A DNA stretch of 64,000 bases from Chitinophagales bacterium (GTDB lineage: Bacteria; Bacteroidota; Bacteroidia; Chitinophagales; Chitinophagaceae): positions 10,380-74,379 of the forward strand of contig JACJXQ010000010.1 of NCBI GenBank assembly GCA_020636495.1, given 5' to 3'. Under the pieces are notes generated by a model. The model saw nothing but the letters and a program-made list of their open reading frames with translations, had not been told where the DNA came from and did no database searches. Made by a program: the position numbers and the translations under genes. Shown piece after piece: positions 33,550 through 41,961 of the stretch. Numbering within the stretch: position 1 is the first letter of the stretch; each line of letters opens with the position of its first letter.

Positions 33550-33580
33550 TTGGTAATTGCCGATATTTCGATTTACTTTG
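33550..33580 (+). promoter_or_regulatory. Promoter P4 of the GGTAATTGCC family
   Basis: TTG at 33550-33552, GGTAATTGCCGATATT at 33552-33567, then TTACTTTG at 33573-33580, two bases further downstream than in the other copies. Confidence 0.7.
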
Positions 33581-33609
33581 TTGCCAGTTAAGGTTATAAT
33601 ACTAAAAAA

Positions 33610-33622
33610 TTAACTGAGTTAA
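33610..33622. repeat. 13-bp TTAA palindrome, copy 7
   Basis: TTAACTGAGTTAA ends one base before the ATG at 33624. Confidence 0.75.
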
Positions 33623-33623
33623 T

Positions 33624-34019
33624 ATGGCAGACAATATAAAAATACCGAACTGGGTGTATGAAAGTTACATGAACGCACTGCAACGGGCGTACGACTTTAA
33701 ACTACCCAACAAGCAATTACCCACCGGTGAACGAACAAATCGGGTGGGTTACGATCTTGCTAATGGTATATCATTTTGTTATGTAGATACTCTGTGGCTA
33801 CGCATCGTTACTTTTTTTCTCCTGATGTACGTGTACAGTAAAACTGATATAGCCTGCATCCACCGCCCCGTGGTGGTATCTAAGTCACATTCGTTTACTA
33901 TAGCTACGTCACAACCCGGGTACATTTACCTATGCCGCTTCGGGTATTATACCAAGCTGATAACCGACCCGCATAAAGAGTTATCCGCGCATTATATAAG
34001 ATTTGAAATAGAACCGTAA
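33624..34019 (+). CDS. Unknown protein before Dda-like helicase
   Basis: 131 residues with a hydrophobic segment at about 60-72 (IVTFFLLMYVY) that could be a core strand-helix or a membrane contact. No motif recognised. Driven by promoter P4 and 11 bases upstream of the helicase gene, so probably in one operon with it. Confidence 0.55.
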   Translation: MADNIKIPNWVYESYMNALQRAYDFKLPNKQLPTGERTNRVGYDLANGISFCYVDTLWLRIVTFFLLMYVYSKTDIACIHRPVVVSKSHSFTIATSQPGYIYLCRFGYYTKLITDPHKELSAHYIRFEIEP

Positions 34020-34030
34020 AATATATACTG

Positions 34031-35479
34031 ATGTTCACACTCCCACCCGTTAAACTAAAGTTGGCAAAGCCTAAGCGTAGTATAGCTATGCCTGACTTCT
34101 CAACGTTATACCCGCAACAGCAGGATGCATTACAGCAAATAATAGGGTTCATGGATGATGAGGCCACCAACCTGCTGATGCTGGATTGCCCCGCCGGTGC
34201 GGGTAAGTCCTTCCTCATGTCAGTATTCATGGAATACTTCATGGTCACCGGGTCAGGCCCTAAGCTGGTACACACCGCTACTACGAACAAAGCAGTACGG
34301 GTATGTGTGGCTATGGCTGATTATGCACACCCGAGTTTAGAGTACATGACCGTACACTCCCTGCTTGGCCTGAAAGAGCAGATACAGATGGATGGTACTA
34401 TAAAGTTCGTACAGGACTACGATCGTAAGATGAATAAGGTGGACCTGTCAACATACGACCTGCTGGTGATAGATGAGTGTTCTATGTTGGACAGTACATT
34501 ATTCACCGGGGATTCCCAGGTAAAAGGACTTTGGGAATACGCCGAGGACGGGTTAAAGGTGATATTCGTAGGAGATCAGGTACAAATCCCGCCAGTAGGT
34601 ACGGATGATTTCACCCTATTCATTAACCGGCAGCGCAGGAAATTCAGGTGCCAGTACGTTACCATGCCTGATACGGTGAGGCAAACGTCTGATAGTCCTA
34701 TACTCGCGTTAACCACCAAGGTACGATTGAACATATCATCCACCGCCCCGTTCAAACCAGCGGAAAATACCGTAAAGGATGACATGGGGGTGTATGTGCT
34801 GGATAAATCAGACACAAAGGGATTAGATGATCTGTTACGGCTGCTTTTCACTTCTCAGAACTTTGCAGTAGACAGCGACTTCGCTAAAGTAATAGCCTGG
34901 CGTAATAAAACGGTGGATGGTATAAATACCCGCATCCGGGGAATGCTGTACCCTGAGTCACTGCAACGCATAGAACCCGGTGAACGGTTGATAGCCCTTG
35001 ACCCCGTATTTGACGGGGACGATATTATAGCGTCAGCCAATGAGGAGTGCACGGTCATATCATTCAGGGAGTCCGTTGAGGACATAAATGACGGACAGTT
35101 CGTTATACCTTACTACTCAACCACTGTAGAAAGTATAGGCATAGACGGGTTACCCGTACGTAAGGTATTCCGCATCACAACACACGAGGGTGAGGAAGTA
35201 TATGAGAAACTGCTTGGTATGATGAAAGCGGGGGCTAAAGCTCAGATACCCGGTTCCCGGGAAGCGTCTGCAGCATGGAAGCAGTATTACAAGTTCATGC
35301 GCAAATTCGCCCGTGTGGGGTATAATTACGCGATAACTGCTCACCGCAGCCAGGGCAGTACCTATGATAACGCGGTGGTGCTGGAATGGGACATCCGTGC
35401 TAACAGAAAAGAACGGGAACGTAACCGTATTCTGTATACCGCATTCAGCCGCCCCCGTCACCGATTATTCATTATTTAA
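34031..35479 (+). CDS. dda: Superfamily 1 helicase, Dda/RecD-like
   Basis: 482 residues. Walker A CPAGAGKS at 53-60, a TTNKAVRVC segment (motif Ia), Walker B LLVIDECSMLD near 144-154, GDQVQIPPVG (motif III) near 178-187, and the terminal AITAHRSQGSTYDNAVV plus TAFSRPRHRLF (motifs V and VI). This order is that of T4 Dda, a 5'-3' helicase that helps initiate replication and displaces bound protein. An internal Met at 20 is an alternative start; the first 20 residues are basic and linker-like. Confidence 0.8.
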   Translation: MFTLPPVKLKLAKPKRSIAMPDFSTLYPQQQDALQQIIGFMDDEATNLLMLDCPAGAGKSFLMSVFMEYFMVTGSGPKLVHTATTNKAVRVCVAMADYAHPSLEYMTVHSLLGLKEQIQMDGTIKFVQDYDRKMNKVDLSTYDLLVIDECSMLDSTLFTGDSQVKGLWEYAEDGLKVIFVGDQVQIPPVGTDDFTLFINRQRRKFRCQYVTMPDTVRQTSDSPILALTTKVRLNISSTAPFKPAENTVKDDMGVYVLDKSDTKGLDDLLRLLFTSQNFAVDSDFAKVIAWRNKTVDGINTRIRGMLYPESLQRIEPGERLIALDPVFDGDDIIASANEECTVISFRESVEDINDGQFVIPYYSTTVESIGIDGLPVRKVFRITTHEGEEVYEKLLGMMKAGAKAQIPGSREASAAWKQYYKFMRKFARVGYNYAITAHRSQGSTYDNAVVLEWDIRANRKERERNRILYTAFSRPRHRLFII

Positions 35480-35487
35480 ATTAGGCT

Positions 35488-36399
35488 ATGATTGTATTGA
35501 GCTTATTTGACGGTATATCATGTGGGCGCGTGGCACTACAACGGGCTGGTATCAGTGTTTCTAAATACTATGTGTCAGAGGTGGATAAATCGGCTATCCT
35601 TGTTAGCTCGACTAACTACCCTGACATTGTACAATTAGGTGACGTTAAGGGCATCACTATTAAGTCGTTGCCTGATGTACCTGATCTACTACTCGCAGGT
35701 TCTCCGTGTCAGGGGTTTTCCTCAGCAGGTAAAGGGCTTAATTTTAGTGACCCACGTAGTGCGTTGTTTTTTGAGTTTGTACGTATATGGCGTGAATTGC
35801 TGGGTATTAATCCTAAAGCGCGGGTATTACTTGAAAATGTAGTAATGCGTCCTACGTGGAGAGACATTATTACTATTCAGGCAAGATTACTGCCCCCTAT
35901 AATGATAGATGCTGCATTGGTATCAGCACAATCGCGTAAGCGGTTGTATTGGACAAACATACCCGGTGTTACACAACCCGCGGATCGCGGTATATTGCTT
36001 AAGGATATACTGGAACCGTCTGATTATTTTTTGGGTGCCCCTAATAAGGCTTGTATAGTAAGTAGGCGTTTGAACGCATCTGGGGTGCGGGAGGACTATA
36101 ATAAACAGATACCTATAACGCAGTGCTTAGAAGTCAGGGCGTATAACCCCAATAAGGCCTGTACCATCACTACGGTTGATAAGGATAATGTGTTGTCACC
36201 CTTACCCCCAGGCAGGTATAGGGATGCATTCAAGCGTAACCTACCGTTCAGGTACTATACACAGGTAGAGTTAGAGAGGCTGCAGGGGTTGCCTGACGGC
36301 TACACTAAGCCCGTATCAAGGGCAACGGCTGTGCGCCTTATAGGTAATGCGTGGAATGTTGATGTTATTACCTATATTTTTGATACTATACTAAATTAA
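35488..36399 (+). CDS. DNA cytosine-5 methyltransferase 1
   Basis: 303 residues. Motif I LSLFDGISCGRVAL (residues 4-17), motif IV SPCQGFSSAG with catalytic Cys74, motif VI LLENVVM near 114-120, motif VIII SAQSRKRLYW near 147-156, and a late LERLQGLPDGYT with RLIGNAWNVDV (motifs IX-X). It probably protects phage DNA from host restriction. A 119-bp stretch covering motif VIII is almost identical to the second enzyme at 59.2 kb. The target recognition region is short. Confidence 0.9.
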   Translation: MIVLSLFDGISCGRVALQRAGISVSKYYVSEVDKSAILVSSTNYPDIVQLGDVKGITIKSLPDVPDLLLAGSPCQGFSSAGKGLNFSDPRSALFFEFVRIWRELLGINPKARVLLENVVMRPTWRDIITIQARLLPPIMIDAALVSAQSRKRLYWTNIPGVTQPADRGILLKDILEPSDYFLGAPNKACIVSRRLNASGVREDYNKQIPITQCLEVRAYNPNKACTITTVDKDNVLSPLPPGRYRDAFKRNLPFRYYTQVELERLQGLPDGYTKPVSRATAVRLIGNAWNVDVITYIFDTILN

Positions 36400-36404
36400 G
36401 TGTT

Positions 36405-36734
36405 ATGGAAAAAGTACAGTTCACTATACATAAGCAGGCGTTAACACTTGTAGATGACCCACAGCGTTTACAACTTCCAAAAGACGCTGTTATCTTATCA
36501 GTACAAGAACAGCACAGGAGTATAATCATATGGTACAGGTTCAGGGTTAAGGACACTGCGGAGGTATCTAATCAGTTGATACCCGTGGAGGATACTGTAA
36601 CCCGCAGGTTTCAGATATTCCCCACCGGTACGCGCGAATTATTCGGGTTTGAGGGGGTTGACCATATCTACTTAGCTACTGTACAGAGCAGTGGTTATGT
36701 ATGGCACATATTTGAGTTACTAAATGATAAATGA
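36405..36734 (+). CDS. Conserved phage protein, DUF7352-like
   Basis: 109 residues. The order LQLPKDAVILSVQEQHRS, IIIWYRF and a C-terminal YVWHIFELL follows a small family (remembered as DUF7352) common in phages and of unknown function. Five bases after the methyltransferase. Confidence 0.6.
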   Translation: MEKVQFTIHKQALTLVDDPQRLQLPKDAVILSVQEQHRSIIIWYRFRVKDTAEVSNQLIPVEDTVTRRFQIFPTGTRELFGFEGVDHIYLATVQSSGYVWHIFELLNDK

Positions 36735-36735
36735 T

Positions 36736-37017
36736 ATGAAAGATTTCAGGAAACTTGCGACAACCCGACTTATAGTTACGCAAGCATTCAGACTCGCGGT
36801 GATAGCCGTTATAGTAATGTTGGGCGTGCTGGACTATACGGGTAATGTAACTTTGTCGGACACGGCAGATTACGTACTCTCGGGGATACTGGTATATCAA
36901 ATCTATAAGTTTGACCAGTTGATACTGATGGTGACACTACGGGCAGCTTGGATGGAAGATATGCTGGAAGTATTTGAGGGGATGGCCAATGAAATAAAGG
37001 ATCAACCAAAACAATAA
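36736..37017 (+). CDS. Small membrane protein
   Basis: 93 residues from the ATG at 36736 (ATGs at 36724 and 36736 are in frame; the later one follows the previous stop). Two hydrophobic segments (about 18-32 and 45-66) with an acidic, helical tail. Function unknown. Confidence 0.55.
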   Translation: MKDFRKLATTRLIVTQAFRLAVIAVIVMLGVLDYTGNVTLSDTADYVLSGILVYQIYKFDQLILMVTLRAAWMEDMLEVFEGMANEIKDQPKQ

Positions 37018-37020
37018 CAT

Positions 37021-37455
37021 ATGCTATCAGGTAACATCAAATTGACAATGCAACAACCCGCATTACGGGCGTTCATGGCCTCCTGGGCACGGGGCATAGA
37101 GCAGAAAGCACATTCATTACCCCGTTACAGCCCCGCAGCTATAATGATAAACGATATACACGTATGTATGAAGCATTGCGCGGTATTGCTGACAGGACTT
37201 ACGCAACCCGACCCCGAACAGCTATTAGTAGCACTGGCCACGGTGTATAACAGATTACTACCGTATGAATACCCGTTCAAGGTCGGGGTATCTTTACAGC
37301 AGGATGGTGACACATTTTTACTGACCCCGACCAACTTACCTACACTGATACTTTTGGCGGGCAAAGAAATGGTCCCAAGGGGGCTTGCTCAGGTAGGTGT
37401 TTACCACGGGGAGCACACTTACAGGTTTATTTCACAGGAATACTCAATACGATAG
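37021..37455 (+). CDS. Unknown protein
   Basis: 144 residues, mixed helix and strand with a His/Cys pair (CMKHCAVLL). No family recognised. Packed 3 bases after the membrane protein gene. Confidence 0.5.
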   Translation: MLSGNIKLTMQQPALRAFMASWARGIEQKAHSLPRYSPAAIMINDIHVCMKHCAVLLTGLTQPDPEQLLVALATVYNRLLPYEYPFKVGVSLQQDGDTFLLTPTNLPTLILLAGKEMVPRGLAQVGVYHGEHTYRFISQEYSIR

Positions 37456-37469
37456 TAAAACTAAGTATT

Positions 37470-37892
37470 ATGATAAAACTATTATACGAGGGGACTTATC
37501 CCAATAACAATGACGTGAGCTCGAAACAGTACTATGTTATAACACGTGGGATGTTGTTGGATCAGGCGGGTAGGCGGGTACCGTTGTTTGCGACAGTTGG
37601 GGATTATAGCCCAAGTAATGCGGTAGGGTATGTTGATCTGTTTTTCTTTTTAGGTGTACAGGAGGGGGGATTTATAGTGGGAGAGGTATCCATGTACAAG
37701 GACAAGTTACATGCGTTGGGTACCAGTGATACGTACATAACGCCGATCATGCGGGGTGATTATGATTGGACGCAGACCCCCGATAAGATACTCACTAATT
37801 TTAGCATAATTTCGGCTGCGTTATGCTCAGGTCCCATGATAGATAAGCGTATAAGACCTTTAGGACAGGGTGACATAAAGTACATTGATTAA
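37470..37892 (+). CDS. Unknown protein
   Basis: 140 residues, beta-rich with aromatic strands (VGYVDLFFFLGVQEGGFIVG). No family recognised. Its stop codon lies within a 13-bp palindrome. Confidence 0.5.
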   Translation: MIKLLYEGTYPNNNDVSSKQYYVITRGMLLDQAGRRVPLFATVGDYSPSNAVGYVDLFFFLGVQEGGFIVGEVSMYKDKLHALGTSDTYITPIMRGDYDWTQTPDKILTNFSIISAALCSGPMIDKRIRPLGQGDIKYID

Positions 37893-37901
37893 GTAACTTA
37901 A
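37889..37901. repeat. 13-bp TTAA palindrome, copy 8
   Basis: TTAAGTAACTTAA, a perfect dyad. With the 16 bases that follow it is identical to copy 9. Confidence 0.8.
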
Positions 37902-37914
37902 TTTTTACAGACAT

Positions 37915-38511
37915 ATGGCAAATAAAGATTGGACGGGGAATAAGCGCAGTACGTATGCAGCACTCGGGGCATCCAACCATGTAGCACACGATAGGGAAGC
38001 GCACGACTATTATGCTACTGACCCAATTGCTGCAGAACTACTAATGGGGTTATTGCCGTTGTCCCCTAATATATGGGAGTGTGCGTGCGGTGCGGGGCAT
38101 CTAAGTAAAGTATTTGCCGCTGCCGGGTTTAAGGTACGCAGTTCTGACCTAATAGATCGCGGCTACGGTAAAGCCGGTATAGATTTCCTTAACTGGGATA
38201 AATCGTTTGACGGGGATATTATTACAAACCCCCCGTACAAATACGCTGAAGAATTTGTACGAAAGGCATTGAGTTTAGTACCTGATGGCAGGCATGTTAT
38301 TATGTTCCTAAAGACACTTTTCCTTGAATCCAAGGGCCGACAGGAATTGTTTACTGAGTATCCACCAAAAACTGTTTATGTATCATCCTCCCGTATAAAG
38401 TGTGCCATTAACGGGGATTTTTCACAGTCAGGCAGTAGTGCTGTGTCTTATGCCTGGTTTGTTTGGGAGAAAGGATACTCGGGTATAACAGAACTTAAAT
38501 GGTTTAATTAA
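37915..38511 (+). CDS. DNA adenine-N6 methyltransferase-like protein
   Basis: 198 residues. Catalytic NPPY at 105-108 and the S-adenosylmethionine-binding motif IWECACGAGHLSKVF near 53-67 give the order of gamma-type amino-methyltransferases. The small size and missing target domain match phage DNA N-6 adenine methyltransferases. With two cytosine enzymes in the window it suggests heavy investment in restriction avoidance. Confidence 0.8.
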   Translation: MANKDWTGNKRSTYAALGASNHVAHDREAHDYYATDPIAAELLMGLLPLSPNIWECACGAGHLSKVFAAAGFKVRSSDLIDRGYGKAGIDFLNWDKSFDGDIITNPPYKYAEEFVRKALSLVPDGRHVIMFLKTLFLESKGRQELFTEYPPKTVYVSSSRIKCAINGDFSQSGSSAVSYAWFVWEKGYSGITELKWFN

Positions 38512-38520
38512 GTAACTTAA
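38508..38520. repeat. 13-bp TTAA palindrome, copy 9
   Basis: TTAAGTAACTTAA again, overlapping the methyltransferase stop and 13 bases before the GroES-like ATG. Confidence 0.8.
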
Positions 38521-38533
38521 TTTTTACAGACAT

Positions 38534-39004
38534 ATGAATACAACAGATCAGACAGAGTACACGTACTCACAGAAAAACGGGAAGTACTACGAAACATCCA
38601 AAGCACCGCACGGTATACCTGTTACAACGCAGGTGAGTCGTATGAAATATGCCATCGGGGCTTGCCCTGATTTCGGGGTGTTCGATGACCGTGTGCTTAT
38701 CATGCCCGACCCAGAGGGTGAGGAAAAAGTATCACAGAGTGGTATCATCACCGCCATCAACAAAAAGAAAGAGGATGAGAAAACACATTGGGGTGTGGTA
38801 CTTGCCGTAGGAACTAACCTGGAAGGCCGGGTGATAGAAGTTAATCCGGGGGACTACGTTGCTTATTCCCGTTTTGCGGGGAATGAACTTGAAATAGATG
38901 GGCAGGTGTACAAGCTGGTGCGTGGTACTGATATATTCGGTATTGACCGCCGTCCTGAGCCTGCTATCGAAATACCCGAAAAGGATTCCGATACAGCCGA
39001 ATGA
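38534..39004 (+). CDS. GroES-like co-chaperonin, gp31 role
   Basis: 156 residues. Residues 45-140 follow GroES: FDDRVLIMPDPEGEEKVSQS (start of the fold), SGIITAINKKK in the mobile-loop position, WGVVLAVGTN, then VNPGDYVAYSRFAGNELEID and LVRGTDIFGI at the end. A phage-encoded lid would adapt host GroEL to fold a large virion protein, as T4 gp31 does. The N-terminal 45 residues are an extra, probably flexible, extension and the C-terminus is acidic. Confidence 0.75.
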   Translation: MNTTDQTEYTYSQKNGKYYETSKAPHGIPVTTQVSRMKYAIGACPDFGVFDDRVLIMPDPEGEEKVSQSGIITAINKKKEDEKTHWGVVLAVGTNLEGRVIEVNPGDYVAYSRFAGNELEIDGQVYKLVRGTDIFGIDRRPEPAIEIPEKDSDTAE

Positions 39005-39030
39005 TATGGTTTATTAGTTTAAGGGTTACA

Positions 39031-39056
39031 GGCGGGGTTTCTACCCTGCCTTTTTT
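39031..39056 (+). terminator. Rho-independent terminator after GroES-like gene
   Basis: GGCGGGGT pairs with ACCCTGCC (one G-T) around TTCT, then TTTTTT. Confidence 0.9.
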
Positions 39057-39132
39057 ATTATAACCAAACTTTATAGTACCCATAAATTATAAGTATTACT
39101 TATTATTCTTTGGTTTTGTAGTTTTGGGTTCT
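39051..39132 (+). repeat. 82-bp terminator-tail/promoter repeat, copy A
   Basis: From the T tract of the terminator to just past the -7 element TAGTTTTG (39119-39126). 78 of 82 bases match copy B at 41956-42037. Confidence 0.8.
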
Positions 39133-39146
39133 TAAAAGTCAAAAGT

Positions 39147-39347
39147 ATGCAAGTAGGTAGTAGAGTAGTTTATATAGGCGGTGAGGTAGTATCGGCACCG
39201 TTTGTCATAGGCAATGAGTACACAGTATCATGTGTTGATAAGTGTACCAAAACAGGTAAAATCTGCATAACCGTATATGAGGTTGAATATAGTATTATGC
39301 CCGTTTACCGGGGAACCGTGGGGTGTGTGGGTAAAATATTTCCGTGA
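39147..39347 (+). CDS. Small unknown protein, probably frameshifted
   Basis: 66 residues as read, starting MQVGSRVVYIGGEVV and with GNEYTVSCVDKC, resembling small phage proteins with an SH3-like barrel. The frame ends at 39347, but the +1 frame is open from 39271 to 39429 and reads WVKYFREVEPKHELSDITAE, a more protein-like ending. A single-base indel near 39290-39300 is likely; otherwise the two frames are separate. Confidence 0.45.
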   Translation: MQVGSRVVYIGGEVVSAPFVIGNEYTVSCVDKCTKTGKICITVYEVEYSIMPVYRGTVGCVGKIFP

Positions 39348-39452
39348 GGTAGAACCCAAACACGAATTATCCGACATAACAGCCGAGGAACTTATTGAGG
39401 AACTGGAAGTAATTCCACAAACCGTATAAATTAAACAACAAAAAACAGATCA

Positions 39453-39788
39453 ATGACACTAAAACAACTGGAATACCTACGGGTAGCGGTAACAGCGGGG
39501 ACTTTAAAGCAGGCAGCAAAAGTACTCGGCATCTCTCAGCCTGCGGTGACCACGGGTATATCCGCACTGGAAACTTCATTAAACGTTCAACTCATTAACC
39601 GTACTGCGGGGAACACTGGTTCGATCATAACCACCACCGAAGCGGGGGAAAAAATATTAGGATATGCTAAAGACGTTCAGAACTTACTTGATACTATTGC
39701 ACAGACTGCCCGTGAATATGAAAAGACTTGCCCGCTACCAGGCACTAAAAGCGTACCGGCAAACACGGGTAATAAAACCAGCGGGTAA
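39453..39788 (+). CDS. Stand-alone LysR-type HTH protein
   Basis: 111 residues. Residues 1-65 match the LysR winged helix-turn-helix (LKQLEYLRVAVTAGTLKQAA, then LGISQPAVTTGISALE and LNVQLINRT). The effector-binding domain of LysR regulators is missing; instead a helix and a 25-residue polar tail follow. It may be a phage regulator or anti-repressor derived from a host regulator. The end overlaps the next gene by 71 bases. Confidence 0.75.
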   Translation: MTLKQLEYLRVAVTAGTLKQAAKVLGISQPAVTTGISALETSLNVQLINRTAGNTGSIITTTEAGEKILGYAKDVQNLLDTIAQTAREYEKTCPLPGTKSVPANTGNKTSG

Positions 39789-39927
39789 TTCAGATGATGT
39801 GGTACGCTGTACATACAGCGGGGCGGCCATATCTTCCACTGACGAGGTTATCTATGACCGTGACGGTAGATTATACCTTTTAGAAAAAATAACGCCAGCA
39901 CGGGGCATTAAAATAAATAGTAAATAA
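39718..39927 (+). CDS. Small unknown protein overlapping LysR-like gene
   Basis: 69 residues from the ATG at 39718. An upstream in-frame ATG at 39664 lies deeper inside the LysR-like gene and is less likely. Basic N-terminus, then CTYSGAAISSTDEVIYDRDG in which a single Cys is followed by a small hairpin-like segment. Unknown. Confidence 0.5.
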   Translation: MKRLARYQALKAYRQTRVIKPAGNSDDVVRCTYSGAAISSTDEVIYDRDGRLYLLEKITPARGIKINSK

Positions 39928-39936
39928 AATATAGAT

Positions 39937-40461
39937 ATGTATAGCGACAGATTTTTAAGCGGCATGTTCCATACTTATTGCCCATGCCGTGTTCGGGTAG
40001 CGCATTATGACTATGATCTGTTGGCTACGAGCGTTTATGCCCACCGGGTAAATACCTGGCCGTTTGAAGATGTGAAACTCAGGTTAACCCCGCTGTATGA
40101 TATATCAGGAGAGCATGTATTGTTACTGGCCTCGGTGCTGCATAAGCACCTATTGGATAAATACAGGACCGGCGGGCACGAACCGGTATTGACCATAGCC
40201 AGTAGGTTCGGTAATAATAAATTTGTCATAGACGTACATATACCTATGACAAATTCTACTGATGTTATTCCATTAACTCCTATAAAACTTCGGGTAGACG
40301 ATACCGTTAAGGAATCCCCCGTAGCGGTGAGGTTATTGCAGCAACTCGGGTACGATTGCGGGTATTCGGGGTTTGATAGCCCTGATCCTATGAACCTACG
40401 TGACACTAAATTCATAACCGTGCCGAGCCTGATAGAAGCGGGGTTGGCAGTAAAAGCATAA
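39937..40461 (+). CDS. Unknown protein
   Basis: 174 residues, beta-rich middle and Pro/Asp-containing C-terminal half (SGFDSPDPMNL). No family recognised. Part of a tightly packed rightward cluster of small genes. Confidence 0.5.
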   Translation: MYSDRFLSGMFHTYCPCRVRVAHYDYDLLATSVYAHRVNTWPFEDVKLRLTPLYDISGEHVLLLASVLHKHLLDKYRTGGHEPVLTIASRFGNNKFVIDVHIPMTNSTDVIPLTPIKLRVDDTVKESPVAVRLLQQLGYDCGYSGFDSPDPMNLRDTKFITVPSLIEAGLAVKA

Positions 40462-40464
40462 ATA

Positions 40465-40902
40465 ATGGGAGACATTAAGCGCATATGCAATAATTGCATA
40501 CACTACACAGCATACAGAACGGGTATGGATGAGTATCCACCATGTACGGGTATAGCTGAATGTACCAAAGGTCACTGGGAAAATGGTGACCCTACAGAAG
40601 TACAAACAGAGGAGACTGATTGTACAGACTTTGCCCCTATTATGGTTGATGAAATACGACTGTTTACTTACAAAAATGATAAGTTCCTGATAGTACCTAT
40701 GAACGGTAAGGGCAGGATAGACAGACTGTGTATCACCCACAACGACAATGGGGCGTTCCTGTCATTCAGGTCATATTATGTACCACAGTCTGTTAAACTA
40801 CCTGACGGTGAATACAAACTTATCGGGCAGGCTAAAGATTTAGTAAACCCCGTGGAGGCGGGGGTAAAGCCTTTGGACGTTATCATTAAAGTACTTAACT
40901 AA
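40465..40902 (+). CDS. Unknown protein with N-terminal zinc ribbon
   Basis: 145 residues. Cys at 8, 11, 27, 33 and 53 (CNNCIHY, then C, C and DCTDF) form a zinc-binding N-terminal half seen in small phage proteins that carry C-x-x-C-x-H-Y. The C-terminal half is a separate beta-rich domain. Function unknown. Confidence 0.55.
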   Translation: MGDIKRICNNCIHYTAYRTGMDEYPPCTGIAECTKGHWENGDPTEVQTEETDCTDFAPIMVDEIRLFTYKNDKFLIVPMNGKGRIDRLCITHNDNGAFLSFRSYYVPQSVKLPDGEYKLIGQAKDLVNPVEAGVKPLDVIIKVLN

Positions 40903-40914
40903 TGCTATATAACA

Positions 40915-41124
40915 ATGGATACACAGGTAAAAAACTACATAGTCACTTTCAGGTCACCCTACGGGGACTGGCGCACGGTTGACTATTATGATGATAACCA
41001 GGTGCACAGCCTGAGTTATGTACACCGCGGGGCTTTACTCGCTGCGATCAATTGCCTTGTTAATGCCCCCGCACGATTGTACGCCGAACAGCGGGCAATC
41101 CCCGGAATAGAATTACTTAATTGA
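40915..41124 (+). CDS. Small unknown protein
   Basis: 69 residues, mostly strands and one Ala-rich helix (GALLAAINCLVNAPARLYAE). An imperfect version of the 13-bp palindrome overlaps its stop. Confidence 0.5.
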   Translation: MDTQVKNYIVTFRSPYGDWRTVDYYDDNQVHSLSYVHRGALLAAINCLVNAPARLYAEQRAIPGIELLN

Positions 41125-41155
41125 CTAATCACCTGTAAAGGGCAAAATAAAAAGT

Positions 41156-41371
41156 ATGACACAAGACGAACGTAATGCTTTAATATCAGAACAGGAGCAG
41201 TTAACTATTAAAATGAAAAATGCTGCATTTATAAGCCCTAAAGACATGCGCAGGTCAAATGAAATAACATCACTGCTGTTAACAGACGGTACAGATGATA
41301 GCATTAGGATTAAGGTAGGAAAGCCCAAAAAGAGCAGGAGGGTAACATCGTTCACAAGAGACAGACGTTAA
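41156..41371 (+). CDS. Small basic protein
   Basis: 71 residues, helical N-terminal half and basic tail (KKSRRVTSFTRDRR). Could bind nucleic acid; no motif. Confidence 0.5.
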   Translation: MTQDERNALISEQEQLTIKMKNAAFISPKDMRRSNEITSLLLTDGTDDSIRIKVGKPKKSRRVTSFTRDRR

Positions 41372-41414
41372 CAACTCACATTAACCGCCGAAAAGCTATG
41401 CGGGGAATAAAAAA

Positions 41415-41427
41415 TTAATTAACTTAA
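41415..41427. repeat. 13-bp TTAA palindrome, copy 10
   Basis: TTAATTAACTTAA, 12 bases before the ATG at 41440. Confidence 0.75.
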
Positions 41428-41439
41428 AAACAGATACAA

Positions 41440-41907
41440 ATGTTTGAACTAAAAGCAACACACATCGGGGACCCGGCACTACGGGTAGACAACGCAACCG
41501 CTGCAGACCCCGTACAATTACAGGAACTGGCACTGGACCGCATGAATCACGGGGTATGCATATTCTCATACACCAAAAAAGACGGGAGTGTTAAACAGAC
41601 CGTAGGTACACTACACCCGGCATTACTGAATGATGCTAAAGAAACAGCTAAGTTACGGCAGGTGCGCAACCTGGCTGAGAGCATTACCAGTGCGTATAGG
41701 CTGGATGAGTCTGATTCAGAGAGTGACGGGTCCTCATTCTTTAGTTCCATACAACCGCATATAGAAGCACTCGACAAGCTCATTTCTCCAACGGTAGGTC
41801 GTAAGGCACCTACACCTAACCCCGATTGGCAGAACTATTTTGACTTAATCGCTATGGACTGGCGTAAGTACCGAAAGGATGACCTGCTGTCCGTGCTGGA
41901 ACTATAA
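41440..41907 (+). CDS. Protein with DUF2693-like domain
   Basis: 155 residues. MNHGVCIFSYTKKDGSVKQT followed by VGTLHPALL (residues 35-63) matches the DUF2693 pattern seen in Bacteroidota mobile elements. A Ser/Asp-rich linker and a C-terminal PDWQNYFDLIAMDWRKYR segment follow. Function unknown. Confidence 0.6.
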   Translation: MFELKATHIGDPALRVDNATAADPVQLQELALDRMNHGVCIFSYTKKDGSVKQTVGTLHPALLNDAKETAKLRQVRNLAESITSAYRLDESDSESDGSSFFSSIQPHIEALDKLISPTVGRKAPTPNPDWQNYFDLIAMDWRKYRKDDLLSVLEL

Positions 41908-41933
41908 AGATGCTTAATTGCAATTTTCCTAAG

Positions 41934-41961
41934 CCCTGGTGTTTCTACATCGGGGTTTTTT
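41934..41961 (+). terminator. Rho-independent terminator
   Basis: CCCTGGTGT pairs with ACATCGGGG around TTCT, then TTTTTT. Confidence 0.85.

Noticed and set aside
41113..41128. Another copy of the TTAA palindrome
   Set aside because: TTAATTGACTAA lacks the second TTAA; counted as a decayed copy only.
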